Shown piece by piece: positions 52,814 to 61,848 of a stretch of DNA of 64,000 bases. Origin of the DNA: Iphinoe sp. HA4291-MV1. Its GTDB lineage: Bacteria; Cyanobacteriota; Cyanobacteriia; Cyanobacteriales; Nostocaceae. The notes below the pieces were generated by a model that saw nothing but the letters and a program-made list of their open reading frames with translations, did no database searches and was not told the DNA's origin. The DNA is taken from positions 1-64,000 of the forward strand of contig JAHHHH010000029.1 of NCBI GenBank assembly GCA_019359415.1. The letters are read 5' to 3'. Position 1 is the stretch's first letter, and the number at the start of each line of letters is the position of its first letter. The position numbers were made by a program, and so were the translations under genes.

Positions 52814-54427
52814 CTACTGCTGAATCTGTCTAATCAACTCCAGCGCTTTTTGGTACAACTGTGTGTTTCCTTGTTGTAGAGACAAGTCAGCCGCTTTCTG
52901 CAAATCAGCGATCGCTCCTTGCTTGTCTCCCAACTCGTAGCGGGCAGCACCCCGGTTGCCGTAGGCATCGGCAAAGTTGGGATTAATCCGCAGTGCTTGG
53001 TTGAAATCACTGATCGCCCCTTGCTTGTCTCCCAACTCGTAGCGGGTAACACCCCGGTTGTAGTAGGCTTCGGCAAAGTTGGGATTAATCTTGAGTGCTT
53101 GGTTGAAATCACTGATCGCCCCTTGCTTGTCTCCCAACTCGTAGCGAGCATTACCCCGACCGATGTAGGCTTCGGCTAAGTTGGGATTAATCCGCAGTGC
53201 TTGGTTGAAATCAGCGATCGCCCCTTGATTGTCTCCCAAGTTGGAGCGGGCATTACCCCGGTTGTAGTAGGCTTTGGCATAGTTGGGATTAATCCGCAGT
53301 GCTTGGTTGAAATCAGCGATCGCTCCTTGCTTGTCTCCCAACTCGTAGCGGGCATTACCTCGGTTGTAGTAGGCTCGGGTATCGTTGGGATTGAGACGAA
53401 TCGCTTCGGTATAAGCAGTGATCGCTCCCTGATAATCTTTTAAATAATAGCGAGCAAGACCTTTGCTTCTTTGGGCATCAGCATTATTCCCTTTCTTCAA
53501 AAACAGATCTGTGGCTTTTTGCAAATCCTCGACCGCTTTCTGCTTATCTCCAGAATGACTACGCGCAATACCTCTCTTATAATAAGCATCGGCATATTTG
53601 GGATTGAGGCGAATCGCTTCGGTATAATCGGCTATAGCTCCTTTATAGTCTCCTTTGTCAACCTTATCCCCACCCTGAATATAAAAGTTGTCAGCTTTGG
53701 GTGCTGTCGCTACGGGAGTACTAGGAGGACGGACTCCCACATTTACTCCAGCTTTTGCTGACAGCTTCAAAAAGGTGTTGATGGGAACGCCCAAGTTAAA
53801 GCCTGTTTTGAATTCTTTGGTATCTTTGTCAGCTTTACCGTGAATTCCTACCAGTTCACCTTTGTCATTCAATACAGCTCCACCACTCATCCCCTCTGAG
53901 GTGACATTGTCGTAAACCAATGCATAACCTTCACGCAGCGGTTTTGAGGCATTAGCAGTAATCTTACCTTCGGTAAAATTGTAAATCGACTGATTCCTTT
54001 CCAATGTCGGTACAGGAAACCCAGCGACATAAGCCGGTGTACTTTCAGTGCTGGCGTCGGAGTTACCTATCTTTGCTACTGCATAATTTTGATTACCAGT
54101 AAACTGCACTACAGCTAAGTCTACTCCTGGTAATTGTTTCACACTGCTGTAGTTAAGCGGATAACTTTTCCCATCAGGAGTGACAATTTCATATTTATCT
54201 GCGACTTCTACCACATGAGCTGCTGTCAGGACAGTGTAAGTATTCCCCTCCTTTTTGATAATTACCCCAGAACCGTACCTGGGCTTTTTACTTTGAATTT
54301 GCACTGTAATGTCTTTGGCAATTTTATTCACCTCTGTTGAAGAGGGTGCAACTGCAACTTCTTTGCATTGCACAAGGGCAATTGATACTCCAATCAGTGC
54401 TGGTGCGAGTTTATAATAAAATTTCAT
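52814..54427 (-). CDS. Trypsin-like serine protease with TPR repeats
   Basis: 537 aa. N-terminal signal or anchor (LIGVSIALVQC, a Cys at 21 without a canonical lipobox), then a chymotrypsin-like domain with the triad H71 (LTAAHVV), D103 (GVDLAVV), S181 (SEGMSGGAVLN). From about 245 on there are eight or so TPR units of 34 residues, several almost identical (KQGAISDFNQALRINPNFAEAYYNRG). The identity between units points to recent expansion. It is likely periplasmic and its TPR part binds partners. It lies 3 bp from the COP23 gene upstream in the same direction and probably forms one unit with it. Confidence 0.88.
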   Translation of the reverse strand: MKFYYKLAPALIGVSIALVQCKEVAVAPSSTEVNKIAKDITVQIQSKKPRYGSGVIIKKEGNTYTVLTAAHVVEVADKYEIVTPDGKSYPLNYSSVKQLPGVDLAVVQFTGNQNYAVAKIGNSDASTESTPAYVAGFPVPTLERNQSIYNFTEGKITANASKPLREGYALVYDNVTSEGMSGGAVLNDKGELVGIHGKADKDTKEFKTGFNLGVPINTFLKLSAKAGVNVGVRPPSTPVATAPKADNFYIQGGDKVDKGDYKGAIADYTEAIRLNPKYADAYYKRGIARSHSGDKQKAVEDLQKATDLFLKKGNNADAQRSKGLARYYLKDYQGAITAYTEAIRLNPNDTRAYYNRGNARYELGDKQGAIADFNQALRINPNYAKAYYNRGNARSNLGDNQGAIADFNQALRINPNLAEAYIGRGNARYELGDKQGAISDFNQALKINPNFAEAYYNRGVTRYELGDKQGAISDFNQALRINPNFADAYGNRGAARYELGDKQGAIADLQKAADLSLQQGNTQLYQKALELIRQIQQ

Positions 54428-54430
54428 TAT

Positions 54431-54982
54431 TCAATTTTTAGTAAAGTACAGATACGCTTCAAAATCAATATTGACTGGATCGTTACTCGCGTCGCCGCCA
54501 CTTTGATTCGTGACGTTTCCAGCTGCTAAGGCACGGCGATCAAATAACTGACGTACAGTCGCATCAGGATTGCTACCTGGTTTGAGAGTAAATAACAAAG
54601 TCGTATCTGTGCAAGCAGCATTCTTTTCAGCAACAGCGCACACAACAGGTTGCCTGTTATATATACCTGTCTTAATATATTTCAGCGTACCGTGGTCGTA
54701 GCTCCTCTGAAATCTCCGAGAGACTTGCAGACAGCGTTGTTGAGGTGTCAATCCCTTATCGCTAAAATAGTTGGAAACCCAGCGAACCACTGGCAGTTCT
54801 CTTCCGTTTTGTGTACGGACAATTGTTGTGGGTACACCGTTGCTTTTACCGCAGTAGAAGGTTGTACTTTCTGCGTAGCTCGGTTGATTTAGAGTTGTAG
54901 TTGTGGCAAATGTCGTCAGCGTAGCTATACTGAAAACTCTCACACCCAATGTCAATACTTGAGTAGATATTCCCAATTTCAT
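54431..54982 (-). CDS. COP23-domain exported protein
   Basis: 183 aa: signal peptide (VFSIATLTTFATTTTL, cleaved near residue 37), then the COP23 pattern FYCGKSNGVPTTIVRT, PVVRWVSNYFSDKGLTPQQRC, QVSRRFQRSYDHGTLKYIKTG and VVCAVAEKNAAC, with conserved Cys pairs. COP23 was described as a circadian-oscillating membrane-associated protein in Cyanothece; function unknown. The gene sits between two trypsin-like proteases, with 3 bp to the one downstream and 142 bp to the one upstream, so a functional link with proteolysis is likely. Confidence 0.87.
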   Translation of the reverse strand: MKLGISTQVLTLGVRVFSIATLTTFATTTTLNQPSYAESTTFYCGKSNGVPTTIVRTQNGRELPVVRWVSNYFSDKGLTPQQRCLQVSRRFQRSYDHGTLKYIKTGIYNRQPVVCAVAEKNAACTDTTLLFTLKPGSNPDATVRQLFDRRALAAGNVTNQSGGDASNDPVNIDFEAYLYFTKN

Positions 54983-55124
54983 AAATGCAGTTTACTAAAA
55001 AGGGTAAGGCTTTAGTTTGGAGGAATAAATTAAACTACAAACTCGAATGTTAGAATTTCGATTTATGCCCATATATATCAGTTTTGCTGATGGCTTTACA
55101 GTCAAGAATTGTGAAGATAAGTTA

Positions 55125-55964
55125 TCAACCGTGAATAAAGGCTTGAATATTAAATTGACACCAATGCTCCGGGATGCGCGCCTGTGGACTTATCCAAACT
55201 GTCTCAATTGGCACAGCCCAACTCAGGCGCACAATCATCTTGTGTAACTTTTCATCAGCTTCCTCACCATCAACAAACACTGAGGGAGCATCCCACAATG
55301 GATAGGCGTGCATTCCGTTCACACCCACAACTTCACCTCGACGATTGAGCAATGGTCCGCCACTCATACCCTTTTGGATATCATTGGTGTAACCAATCTG
55401 GTAGCCTCCTTCTAAAGCTTTAGGTAAAACCAACGACACCTTACCAGTCGTGAAGGTAAAGTTTTTTGCTTCCTCTTTCTCTTCATCAAACGGAAACCCA
55501 CCTGCAAACACCTCATCTCCCTGCTTGGGAAAAGAACCAACAGATGCGACAGCATAGACAGTGTTAGTGGTGCGAAACTGCAATATCGCCAAATCATTGC
55601 CTTGTAGAGACGTTGCACTTAATGTCTTTGCTTGCCAAATGCGACCATCAGAAGTTTGAATGCGATAAGGGGGCTTGTCTGCTCGCAGCACATGAGCATT
55701 TGTGATAACTGTATAAACAGATTCTTGTTCTTTTAGTATAATACCGGAGCCTAAGAAATTCTTTGATATGACTTTGACTGCGATCGCCTGCGCCTGCTTT
55801 TGGATTTCTTCTACTGAAAGTTGTGTAAACAGTGGTTTGAGTGTCGTATTCTTGTTACTCAGGCGACTCTGTGGAGAATAAAAACTGATATTTGCTGCCC
55901 ATATCGAAAGCGCGATTAATAAACCGCCAACACAAACAGCCTGTGTTGATTTACGCCAATTCAT
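55125..55964 (-). CDS. Trypsin-like serine protease
   Basis: 279 aa: N-terminal hydrophobic anchor (AVCVGGLLIALSIWAANISFY, about 9-29), then a single protease domain with H91 (ITNAHVL), D124 (GNDLAIL), S201 (KGMSGGPLLN). No PDZ or TPR. It is upstream of the COP23 gene on the same strand, which together with the TPR protease suggests a set of three exported proteins. Compared with the 537-aa protease, the core is similar but not identical, so an old duplication is likely. Confidence 0.87.
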   Translation of the reverse strand: MNWRKSTQAVCVGGLLIALSIWAANISFYSPQSRLSNKNTTLKPLFTQLSVEEIQKQAQAIAVKVISKNFLGSGIILKEQESVYTVITNAHVLRADKPPYRIQTSDGRIWQAKTLSATSLQGNDLAILQFRTTNTVYAVASVGSFPKQGDEVFAGGFPFDEEKEEAKNFTFTTGKVSLVLPKALEGGYQIGYTNDIQKGMSGGPLLNRRGEVVGVNGMHAYPLWDAPSVFVDGEEADEKLHKMIVRLSWAVPIETVWISPQARIPEHWCQFNIQAFIHG

Positions 55965-56034
55965 CTAAGAAGTCTTAAAAACCTAAAAAATCATAACCTA
56001 ATTTTTACCTTCGTGACCTTCTCGTAAGTCCTGC

Positions 56035-56075
56035 GGATAAACTACGCCAACGCGCAGCGTCTTCGACAGGAGAAC
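56035..56075. repeat. Interspersed palindrome unit
   Basis: CCAACGCGCAGCGTCTTCGACAGGAGAAC-type sequence, split here as AACGCGCAGCGTC and CGACAGGAG, located in the 250-bp spacer upstream of the trypsin-like protease gene; preceded by CGTAAGTCCTG, which equals one end of the MITE in the kinase gene. Confidence 0.5.
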
Positions 56076-56213
56076 AGAAGAACGCGAAGAAGAGATTTAT
56101 TCAACTATCACCTTGACAGGGCTACTCCTTTAGCACCAACATGCTAGGCTACAAAGAAAAGTTGCAGTATTTCTGAATTATATCCAGATATCTTTTAATA
56201 CTGGATATTTCGC

Positions 56214-56565
56214 TATAGCAATCCGAATTGAATCGTGAGAAAACACGTAGATTTTACATCAAATGTAAAAGTAAAATTTTATTCAGCTTTGGCGATTAGA
56301 AATCGCACGCCAGATGCTTCTCCTTGCGGAGACGCTCTTGCAACAACGGGGGGAACCCCCCTCCGGGTTCGCCAGATGCCTACGGAGGGAGACCCTCCTG
56401 CAGCACTGGTCTCACCGCAACGCACTGGCTCGGCTATACAGACGAAACCCGCTGCGGCTTGGGTTATTCTATGAAGTCCACGTAGGTGGACTTTGTTTGT
56501 GTAGTAGCGATTTCTAATCGCCCAATTATTTCCAAATTTCTCATGAGTAATTTAGGATTGCTATA
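56214..56565. mobile_element. 352-bp element with TATAGCAATCC ends, copy D
   Basis: Begins TATAGCAATCCGAATTGAAT and ends GTAATTTAGGATTGCTATA, the same termini as the 114-bp MITEs at 11.4 and 12.9 kb. The interior contains repeat-type GC-rich sequence (CGGAGACGCTCTTGC, GGGGGGAACCCCCC) and an AGTCCACGTAGGTGGACTT palindrome. It carries no convincing gene. It lies directly upstream of the intact alcohol dehydrogenase copy. Confidence 0.65.
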
Positions 56566-56577
56566 TCTCAATCTATT

Positions 56578-57434
56578 TATTAGCTACATTAAAAGAAATG
56601 AACGAATAAATAACTTATGCGTGCGATGATTTTGGAAACACCGCAAAAACCCCTACGGTTAGACGACTTGCCAGTACCAAAACCGAATCCACAACAAGTA
56701 TTGATTCACGTTCATGCTTGCGCTGTCTGTCGTACAGATTTACACATTGTTGATGGGGAATTAACACACCCAAAACTACCTCTGGTACCTGGGCATCAAA
56801 TTGTCGGTACAGTGGAGGCGATTGGGGAACGTGTGGAAAAATTTCATGTAGGCGATCGCGTTGGTGTCCCCTGGTTAGGTCATACTTGCAATCATTGTCG
56901 CTATTGTCTTTCTGGACGTGAAAATCTTTGTGATTATGCCAAGTTCACAGGTTACAACCTTGATGGCGGCTATGCAGAGTACACTGTTGCTGATGAAAGC
57001 TTTTGCTTTCTTATTCCTGGCGACTATCCTGATTTACAAGCTGCACCGCTGTTATGTGGAGGATTAATTGGCTATCGCGCTTACAGAATGACTGGTGATG
57101 CTGAAAAAATAGGTTTTTATGGCTTTGGTTCCGCTGCACACATTCTCATTCAACTCGCTCGTTATCAAAATCGTCAAGTTTTTGCCTTTACCCGTTCTGG
57201 TGATACTCAAGGACAAGAGTTTGCGCGTCAGTTAGGGGCGATTTGGGCAGGTGACTCAGATGCATTACCTCCAGAACCATTGGATGCAGCAATTATTTTT
57301 GCTCCAGTAGGAAAACTTGTCCCAGCTGCTTTGCGTGCAGTTGCCAAAGGTGGTATAGTGGTCTGCGCTGGTATCCACATGAGTGATATTCCATCTTTTC
57401 CCTATGAAATTCTTTGGGAGGAAAGGGTTTTACG
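56578..57434 (+). repeat. Direct repeat, copy 2, carrying the intact dehydrogenase
   Basis: Counterpart of 48079-48937. It begins TATTAGCTACATTAAAAG, and identity breaks after GAGGAAAGGGTTTT. Upstream flanks differ (MITE-like element here, IS1 fragment at the other copy). Confidence 0.85.
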
Positions 57435-57606
57435 TTCTGTTGCAAATCTGACGCGCCAAGATGGAGAAGAGTTTCTCGCATTAGCTCCGAAAGTCCCTAT
57501 CCGTACAGAGGTGAATCTCTTTCCACTGAGTCAAGCTAATGAAGCTTTGGATGCCCTTCGCAGTGGTAAAATAAAGGGTTCGGCTGTGTTAGTGGTTGAT
57601 TCGTAA
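56617..57606 (+). CDS. Zinc-dependent alcohol dehydrogenase
   Basis: 329 aa medium-chain dehydrogenase. Catalytic zinc ligands in CRTDLHIVDG and PLVPGHQIVGTVEAIGE; structural zinc in GHTCNHCRYCLSGRENLCDYAKFTG (four Cys); Rossmann motif GFYGFGSAAHILIQLARY. It probably interconverts alcohols and aldehydes with NAD(P). Start ATG 56617 follows a weak site. The gene is the intact copy of a duplication whose other copy is broken at 48.1 kb. Acetyltransferase starts 16 bp downstream on the same strand and may be cotranscribed. Confidence 0.9.
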   Translation: MRAMILETPQKPLRLDDLPVPKPNPQQVLIHVHACAVCRTDLHIVDGELTHPKLPLVPGHQIVGTVEAIGERVEKFHVGDRVGVPWLGHTCNHCRYCLSGRENLCDYAKFTGYNLDGGYAEYTVADESFCFLIPGDYPDLQAAPLLCGGLIGYRAYRMTGDAEKIGFYGFGSAAHILIQLARYQNRQVFAFTRSGDTQGQEFARQLGAIWAGDSDALPPEPLDAAIIFAPVGKLVPAALRAVAKGGIVVCAGIHMSDIPSFPYEILWEERVLRSVANLTRQDGEEFLALAPKVPIRTEVNLFPLSQANEALDALRSGKIKGSAVLVVDS

Positions 57607-57622
57607 GCAGGAGAGAAAATAA

Positions 57623-58456
57623 GTGAACCAGGTTTTGCAGGATTTATCGACACCCAACTTAGTGACAGCACTCGAAACCAATATGTTCGCATTATTTAGG
57701 GACTATGGTCGTGCACCACATCGGGAACTCTACTGTGGCTCTGAGCTGATTCGGTTCACCACTGGCGTTCCCTTTCCGTTTTTCAACGGTGTCTTGGGTG
57801 CCCAAATCCAACCCGATAGAATCGATGCAACCATCGCAGAAACTCTCAACTATTATACTGCACAGCAGGTACCGATGTTTTGGTGGACAGGACCAGCAAC
57901 TCAACCACCCGACTTGGGAACCTATCTGGAAGCTCACGGATTGATCCATAAAGGTGAGTTACCTATCATGGCAATTGATTTGTCGATCTTACCAGAGGAG
58001 CAGCCTTTGCCAATAGAACTGGCGATCGCACAAGTCAACGATATCGAAACGCTTAAGCATTGGGTACAGATAACAATGGTCGGTTTTGAAGTTCCCGATG
58101 AAATATTCGATGCCGTTTTTGAGTTGGAGTTGAGCCTGGGAATTGAACCTAACCAGCCTTCTAGCCGCCGTTTTCTTGGCTTGTGGGAAGGTTCGCCTGT
58201 AGCAACATCAGAGTTGTATCTAAGCGCAGGAGTGGTGGGTATTTACTATGTCGCCACACTTCCACAAATGCGAGGAAAAGGAATCGCAACAGCAATGGTG
58301 CTAGCTGCGCTGCGAGAAGCTCGTGCCTTAGGATACCACGTGGGGACACTGCAAGCCTCGCAAATGGGAGTGAACGTGTATCGCCGGATCGGATTTCAGG
58401 AGTACTGCAAGATAGGTTTTTACCTTTGGACGGGTGAACCAAATCCCAGTCAATAG
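57623..58456 (+). CDS. GNAT-family acetyltransferase
   Basis: 277 aa from GTG 57623 (GGAGAG site 10 bp upstream). The C-terminal half is a GNAT domain: VATSELYLSAGVVGIYYVATLPQMRGKGIATAMVLAALREARALGY (acetyl-CoA motif RGKGIAT), ending with GVNVYRRIGFQEY. The N-terminal half (about 1-130) is a degenerate GNAT-like or helical domain (FWWTGPATQPPDLGTYLEAHG). Acceptor unknown. Follows the dehydrogenase closely. Confidence 0.88.
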   Translation: MNQVLQDLSTPNLVTALETNMFALFRDYGRAPHRELYCGSELIRFTTGVPFPFFNGVLGAQIQPDRIDATIAETLNYYTAQQVPMFWWTGPATQPPDLGTYLEAHGLIHKGELPIMAIDLSILPEEQPLPIELAIAQVNDIETLKHWVQITMVGFEVPDEIFDAVFELELSLGIEPNQPSSRRFLGLWEGSPVATSELYLSAGVVGIYYVATLPQMRGKGIATAMVLAALREARALGYHVGTLQASQMGVNVYRRIGFQEYCKIGFYLWTGEPNPSQ

Positions 58457-58465
58457 TTTGTGTTG

Positions 58466-58768
58466 CTACTCAAGACGCCTAACTTCAAATCCCCGTAAAC
58501 CTTCTGGTTCCTCGTATTCTACCAAAACTTCTTTAACCATGGCAGCGGGTGGTCCTTGGTAACACCAGCGAATCATATCTTCTACAACCTCCTGGCTACC
58601 TTCAAACACTGCTTCCACGCGACCATCGGGAAGATTTCGCACCCAACCTGTCAATCTTAGTTGGGTAGCTGTATCCACAGTGGAGTAGCGATAGCCCACT
58701 CCTTGAACTCTTCCAGAAATGAAGACATGAGCGCGGACTTGCTTTGAGTGCGGTGTGGTATTCTGCAT
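58466..58768 (-). CDS. acyP: Acylphosphatase
   Basis: 100 aa. ARAHVFISGRVQGVGYRYST carries the phosphate-binding GRVQGVGYR with catalytic Arg, and LTGWVRNLPDGRVEAVFEG the Asn; both match the acylphosphatase fold. It hydrolyses carboxyl-phosphate bonds of metabolites. Its 3' end is convergent with the GNAT gene, 10 bp apart, and its 5' end is divergent from the DUF1823-like gene. Confidence 0.92.
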   Translation of the reverse strand: MQNTTPHSKQVRAHVFISGRVQGVGYRYSTVDTATQLRLTGWVRNLPDGRVEAVFEGSQEVVEDMIRWCYQGPPAAMVKEVLVEYEEPEGLRGFEVRRLE

Positions 58769-58848
58769 TAACTGGTCAAGTCTTTACTATTTCCAGTCTA
58801 CCCTGTTTATTATGCACTAAAGAATTCTTAATTCCAACTAACTTGTGT

Positions 58849-59220
58849 ATGTCTAACTTGCTACCACTCACGACAGAAATTATTTGGGCAATTCTCAACG
58901 AGGAAATTGATGATGCTACAGTCAACCAATTAGTATGGCATTGCTTGGGGTATCGCTACGACTCCTCCACGGAAAAGTGGGACACTCGGGAAGTCGCACC
59001 CCAATGGCGGGATGAGTACCCAGAACCACCAGATTTTATTGATAGTCGTCCAGCAACAGTCAAGCTGACTCGTTCAATTCCTCCAGAAAACAAGCAGCTA
59101 TTGAAAGAAAAGCTGGGTTTCAAAGGTTACAAAATTGGTGAATTTGGACCTCGGCAAACACGGAGGGCAACAGCTGCAAACTGGTTGTTAAGTTATATGC
59201 AAATTAATGGCAGTCAATAG
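58849..59220 (+). CDS. DUF1823-like conserved cyanobacterial protein
   Basis: 123 aa from ATG 58849 (MSNLLPLTTEIIWAIL); the frame to 58744 overlaps acyP and lacks protein character. Blocks DATVNQLVWHCLGYRYDSSTEKW, EYPEPPDFIDSRPATVKLTRSIPPENKQLLKEKLGFKGYKIGEFGPRQTRRATAANWLL are of the strongly conserved type seen in cyanobacteria. I believe this is the DUF1823 family; no function is known. No signal or membrane segment. Confidence 0.8.
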   Translation: MSNLLPLTTEIIWAILNEEIDDATVNQLVWHCLGYRYDSSTEKWDTREVAPQWRDEYPEPPDFIDSRPATVKLTRSIPPENKQLLKEKLGFKGYKIGEFGPRQTRRATAANWLLSYMQINGSQ

Positions 59221-59269
59221 TGAACAGTTATCAGGCGGGCTGGTGGGGGATTTAAACCCGCCCTTGCGG

Positions 59270-59400
59270 GTATCTCCTCTCCAGAGGCTGCGTCAACGCC
59301 ACTTGCTCTACGCCGGGGTTCCCCATCGCCCTTGTCTGCGACACGCTGCGCGTTCGCCCTTGGCGTCGCCCCTTGGGCGAAGGGAGAAGACCACAGTGGC
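59270..59400. repeat. GC-rich interspersed palindromic repeat cluster
   Basis: Contains GACACGCTGCGCGTTCGCCC, TTGGCGTCGCCCCTTGGGCG and the GAGACGCT/AGCGTC-type pairs, after the DUF1823-like gene. Same family as at 34.5 and 45.7 kb. Confidence 0.7.
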
Positions 59401-59454
59401 TCACCACCAACGCCTTCGGTCCAATTGGTGGGAGACTTAAACTCTGCGGATGAA

Positions 59455-59480
59455 ACTAATAACTGATAACTGATAACTGT
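59455..59480. repeat. TGATAAC heptad repeat
   Basis: ACTGATAACTGATAACTGTT, two to three TGATAAC units, at the end of the repeat cluster and just before the stop of the convergent zinc-ribbon gene. Same unit as 34664-34713. Confidence 0.75.
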
Positions 59481-59851
59481 TAATCATCAAGTGATTTACT
59501 GGGCACTTCGACTGCTGTCACATCAATTGTACCTTCTGGTGTGAAGCGCCGAAAATGTCCTTGTTGCACCATCAACTGCTCCCTACAATTAGGACACTGC
59601 AACTGAGAGTGCTTTAAACCTGTAAATTCATATCCACAAACGGGACAGTGATCACTCACCAAGTTGTATTGCAGCCACAAGCGAAACCCAAAAAAAACGA
59701 GAATGGGTGTTAACAACAATAGCCCAACAATAATCAGCAAGGAGTTAACCAACCAGCCCAAGCCTAATGACGCCAGCAACCATGTTATTGCTAGCAAGGT
59801 GAGCCAAGGGCGTAAATTAGACAGATTAAACTGAAACGTTTTAAGGCTCAT
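59480..59851 (-). CDS. Two-helix membrane protein with C-terminal zinc ribbon
   Basis: 123 aa. Two hydrophobic helices (WLTLLAITWLLASLGLGWLV, about 16-35, and LLIIVGLLLLTPILVFFGFRL, about 38-58) are followed by a CPVCGYEFT...QCPNCREQL zinc ribbon. No enzymatic motif. Such membrane-anchored zinc ribbons are common in cyanobacteria with unknown function. Stop is convergent with the repeat cluster. Confidence 0.75.
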   Translation of the reverse strand: MSLKTFQFNLSNLRPWLTLLAITWLLASLGLGWLVNSLLIIVGLLLLTPILVFFGFRLWLQYNLVSDHCPVCGYEFTGLKHSQLQCPNCREQLMVQQGHFRRFTPEGTIDVTAVEVPSKSLDD

Positions 59852-59965
59852 TTTTTTATGTCTTCCTGCTCTCCCTCTAGGATAGCGATTTTACCCACAA
59901 GTCAATAGTTACTCGTTAATTGTCAAGAGAAATTAGTCACAAAACTCAATAAAGTGTACTTTTGA

Positions 59966-61144
59966 TTATGAACTCTTAACACAAGACAACAGCTGCTCTT
60001 TCAACCGCTTTTGAAAAGTATCTATACCAAATAGAGCGATCGCATTTTCTCGCAGCCATTGTCCATGACAGCGTTGGTCATCTCCTTGGAGTATTTCTAT
60101 ACAAGCCGTCGCCACTGCATCTGGATCGCGATGTGGGACTCGCCATCCCAGTTTCCCATCCTGCAATGGCTCAGCTGAGCCATCCGCATCACCAGACAAC
60201 ACAGGAATACCACAAGACATCGCCTCTAGGTAGACAATGCCAAATCCTTCATGAGAGGGCATGACGTAAGCATCAGCAAGACGGTAGTATTCTACTAATT
60301 CTTGTGTAGGTATGAACCCAGCAAAGATAACGCGATCGCCAACGCCGAAATCCTGAGCAAGCTTGACTAATCGAGGTTGATCATCGCCACGACCAATAAC
60401 CAAATATTTTACTTCCGGAAAAACCTCAGCGATTCGCGGTAATGCCTGAATTGTGATATCCACACCTTTATAAATATCACCTGACCACAGTCGCGCTACG
60501 GTCATGAGTACCTTTGCTCCTGTTAAACCATAGCGCTCTAACAACACAGTCGATTTTGTTCCTGGAGTAAAGTTATGACCATTTACAGCACAAGGTAGTA
60601 GTTTTACTTTACTAGGGTCAAGGTTATTGGCAGTACAGGCGACTTGACGAGTGTAACGACTTACTGTCCAAATTTGTGTTGCTTTTTGCAGACTAGATTT
60701 GTGAAGTGTTGGTAACGCCTCCCAAACTTCTTTGCCATGAGTCATAACTGTGTAAGGAATTCCTAGTGGTTGACACAACATACCAACTAGGGGAGCAAGG
60801 TTCACATGACCACAGAAGACATGTCCTGGTCGCTGACGCAACAGATGGGAGAGTAACGCCATAGTTATTCTAACTCTCCCCAGTTGAGGAGACTGGGATT
60901 TAAAGTAATGAAATTTTAAACGGTCTGACTCAAAAGGATTTGAGGAGCTATGACTATCCCTGAGTAAAAAGACTTCTGCATAAAAAGGTTCATCAAATGC
61001 TAAATAAGCTTGAAAAATATCCTTTGCATATGATTGAATTCCGCCTTCTCGTTCAAAAACTTCTAGAAACACGAAGACTTGATTAATTTTTGTTTTCCAA
61101 TTTTGATTGAAATCTATACGTTCTGCTCTGTGAAACTTATCCAT
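59966..61144 (-). CDS. GT4-family glycosyltransferase
   Basis: 392 aa from ATG 61144; codons above it to 61300 look non-coding. GT-B fold: VFVFLEVFEREGGIQSYAKDIF (glycine loop), GHVNLAPLVGMLCQPLGIPYTVMTHGKEVW, a donor domain with KVLMTVARLWSGDIYKGVDITIQAL, LVIGRGDDQPRLVKLAQDFGV, and EX7E in HEGFGIVYLEAMSCGIPVL. Acceptor unknown; likely cell-surface polysaccharide. It is 266 bp from the RsbW-like gene upstream. Confidence 0.87.
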   Translation of the reverse strand: MDKFHRAERIDFNQNWKTKINQVFVFLEVFEREGGIQSYAKDIFQAYLAFDEPFYAEVFLLRDSHSSSNPFESDRLKFHYFKSQSPQLGRVRITMALLSHLLRQRPGHVFCGHVNLAPLVGMLCQPLGIPYTVMTHGKEVWEALPTLHKSSLQKATQIWTVSRYTRQVACTANNLDPSKVKLLPCAVNGHNFTPGTKSTVLLERYGLTGAKVLMTVARLWSGDIYKGVDITIQALPRIAEVFPEVKYLVIGRGDDQPRLVKLAQDFGVGDRVIFAGFIPTQELVEYYRLADAYVMPSHEGFGIVYLEAMSCGIPVLSGDADGSAEPLQDGKLGWRVPHRDPDAVATACIEILQGDDQRCHGQWLRENAIALFGIDTFQKRLKEQLLSCVKSS

Positions 61145-61410
61145 AGTTGACTGACTTGAAAAAGCACCTGGTGCAGGGAGCAGAGAGCAGGGGGAGATAA
61201 GAAAATTTTTCAGAAAAATTTCAGCATAATCCAGTAATTTTTCTAAAAAGCCCAGTAGATTAGAAATAAGAGCCGTATTTTCACTTAACTTGGAATTCAA
61301 AATATGATTTTACGGGTAAAGGTAGGGAGCGTTTTCCTCCGACACTCCCCACTTTCCCACAGCTTTGAAACACCCTGCATAACCCTTCTTGTTTTTGTTC
61401 GCTTTTACGG

Positions 61411-61848
61411 CTACTCCTGTAAACCATACTTGACGATGAGCAGGCAATTTCTGCCATCTGCACCACGTTCATAGACAACGTGGTCAGCCAAACGCCTCAG
61501 AAGAAACCATCCATATCCCCCTACCTGAAGAGTACCTGGCTCTGGTTCCTCAAGCGCATCAGGATTAAAAGGTTTTCCATGATCCCAGATTCTAATCTCC
61601 AAGCGATCCATCCATAAAGAAACATCAATTTCTATGGTTGTTTCCGGAGGTAAGGCATGATGAGCATGACGCACGGCGTTGGTAAAGCCTTCTGCTAATG
61701 CCAGGTTGAGGCGATAGAGTTGACTTTCTGACCAACCAAGTTGAGGCAGGTGTTGCAGACAAAATTGTTCAAACCATTGTTGCACTTGGTTTAGAAGTTT
61801 TAATTCGCTCTTCACCGTCAGATGGTCTTGCTGCACTATGCTTAGCAT
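61411..61848 (-). CDS. Anti-sigma / RsbW-like histidine-kinase-type ATPase
   Basis: 145 aa from ATG 61848 with AAGG nearby (the ORF to 61932 is longer but lacks a good site). GHKL fold: LNLALAEGFTNAVRHAHH (N box), IRIWDHGKPFNPDAL (G1), VGGYGWFLLRRLADHVVYER (G2). Such proteins phosphorylate anti-anti-sigma factors and bind sigma factors. Whether the PP2C phosphatase at 3.7 kb is its partner cannot be judged. Confidence 0.86.
   Translation of the reverse strand: MLSIVQQDHLTVKSELKLLNQVQQWFEQFCLQHLPQLGWSESQLYRLNLALAEGFTNAVRHAHHALPPETTIEIDVSLWMDRLEIRIWDHGKPFNPDALEEPEPGTLQVGGYGWFLLRRLADHVVYERGADGRNCLLIVKYGLQE

Noticed and set aside
52626-52823. 65-codon frame after the toxin gene
   Set aside because: No family, overlaps the protease gene's stop and lacks coding character.
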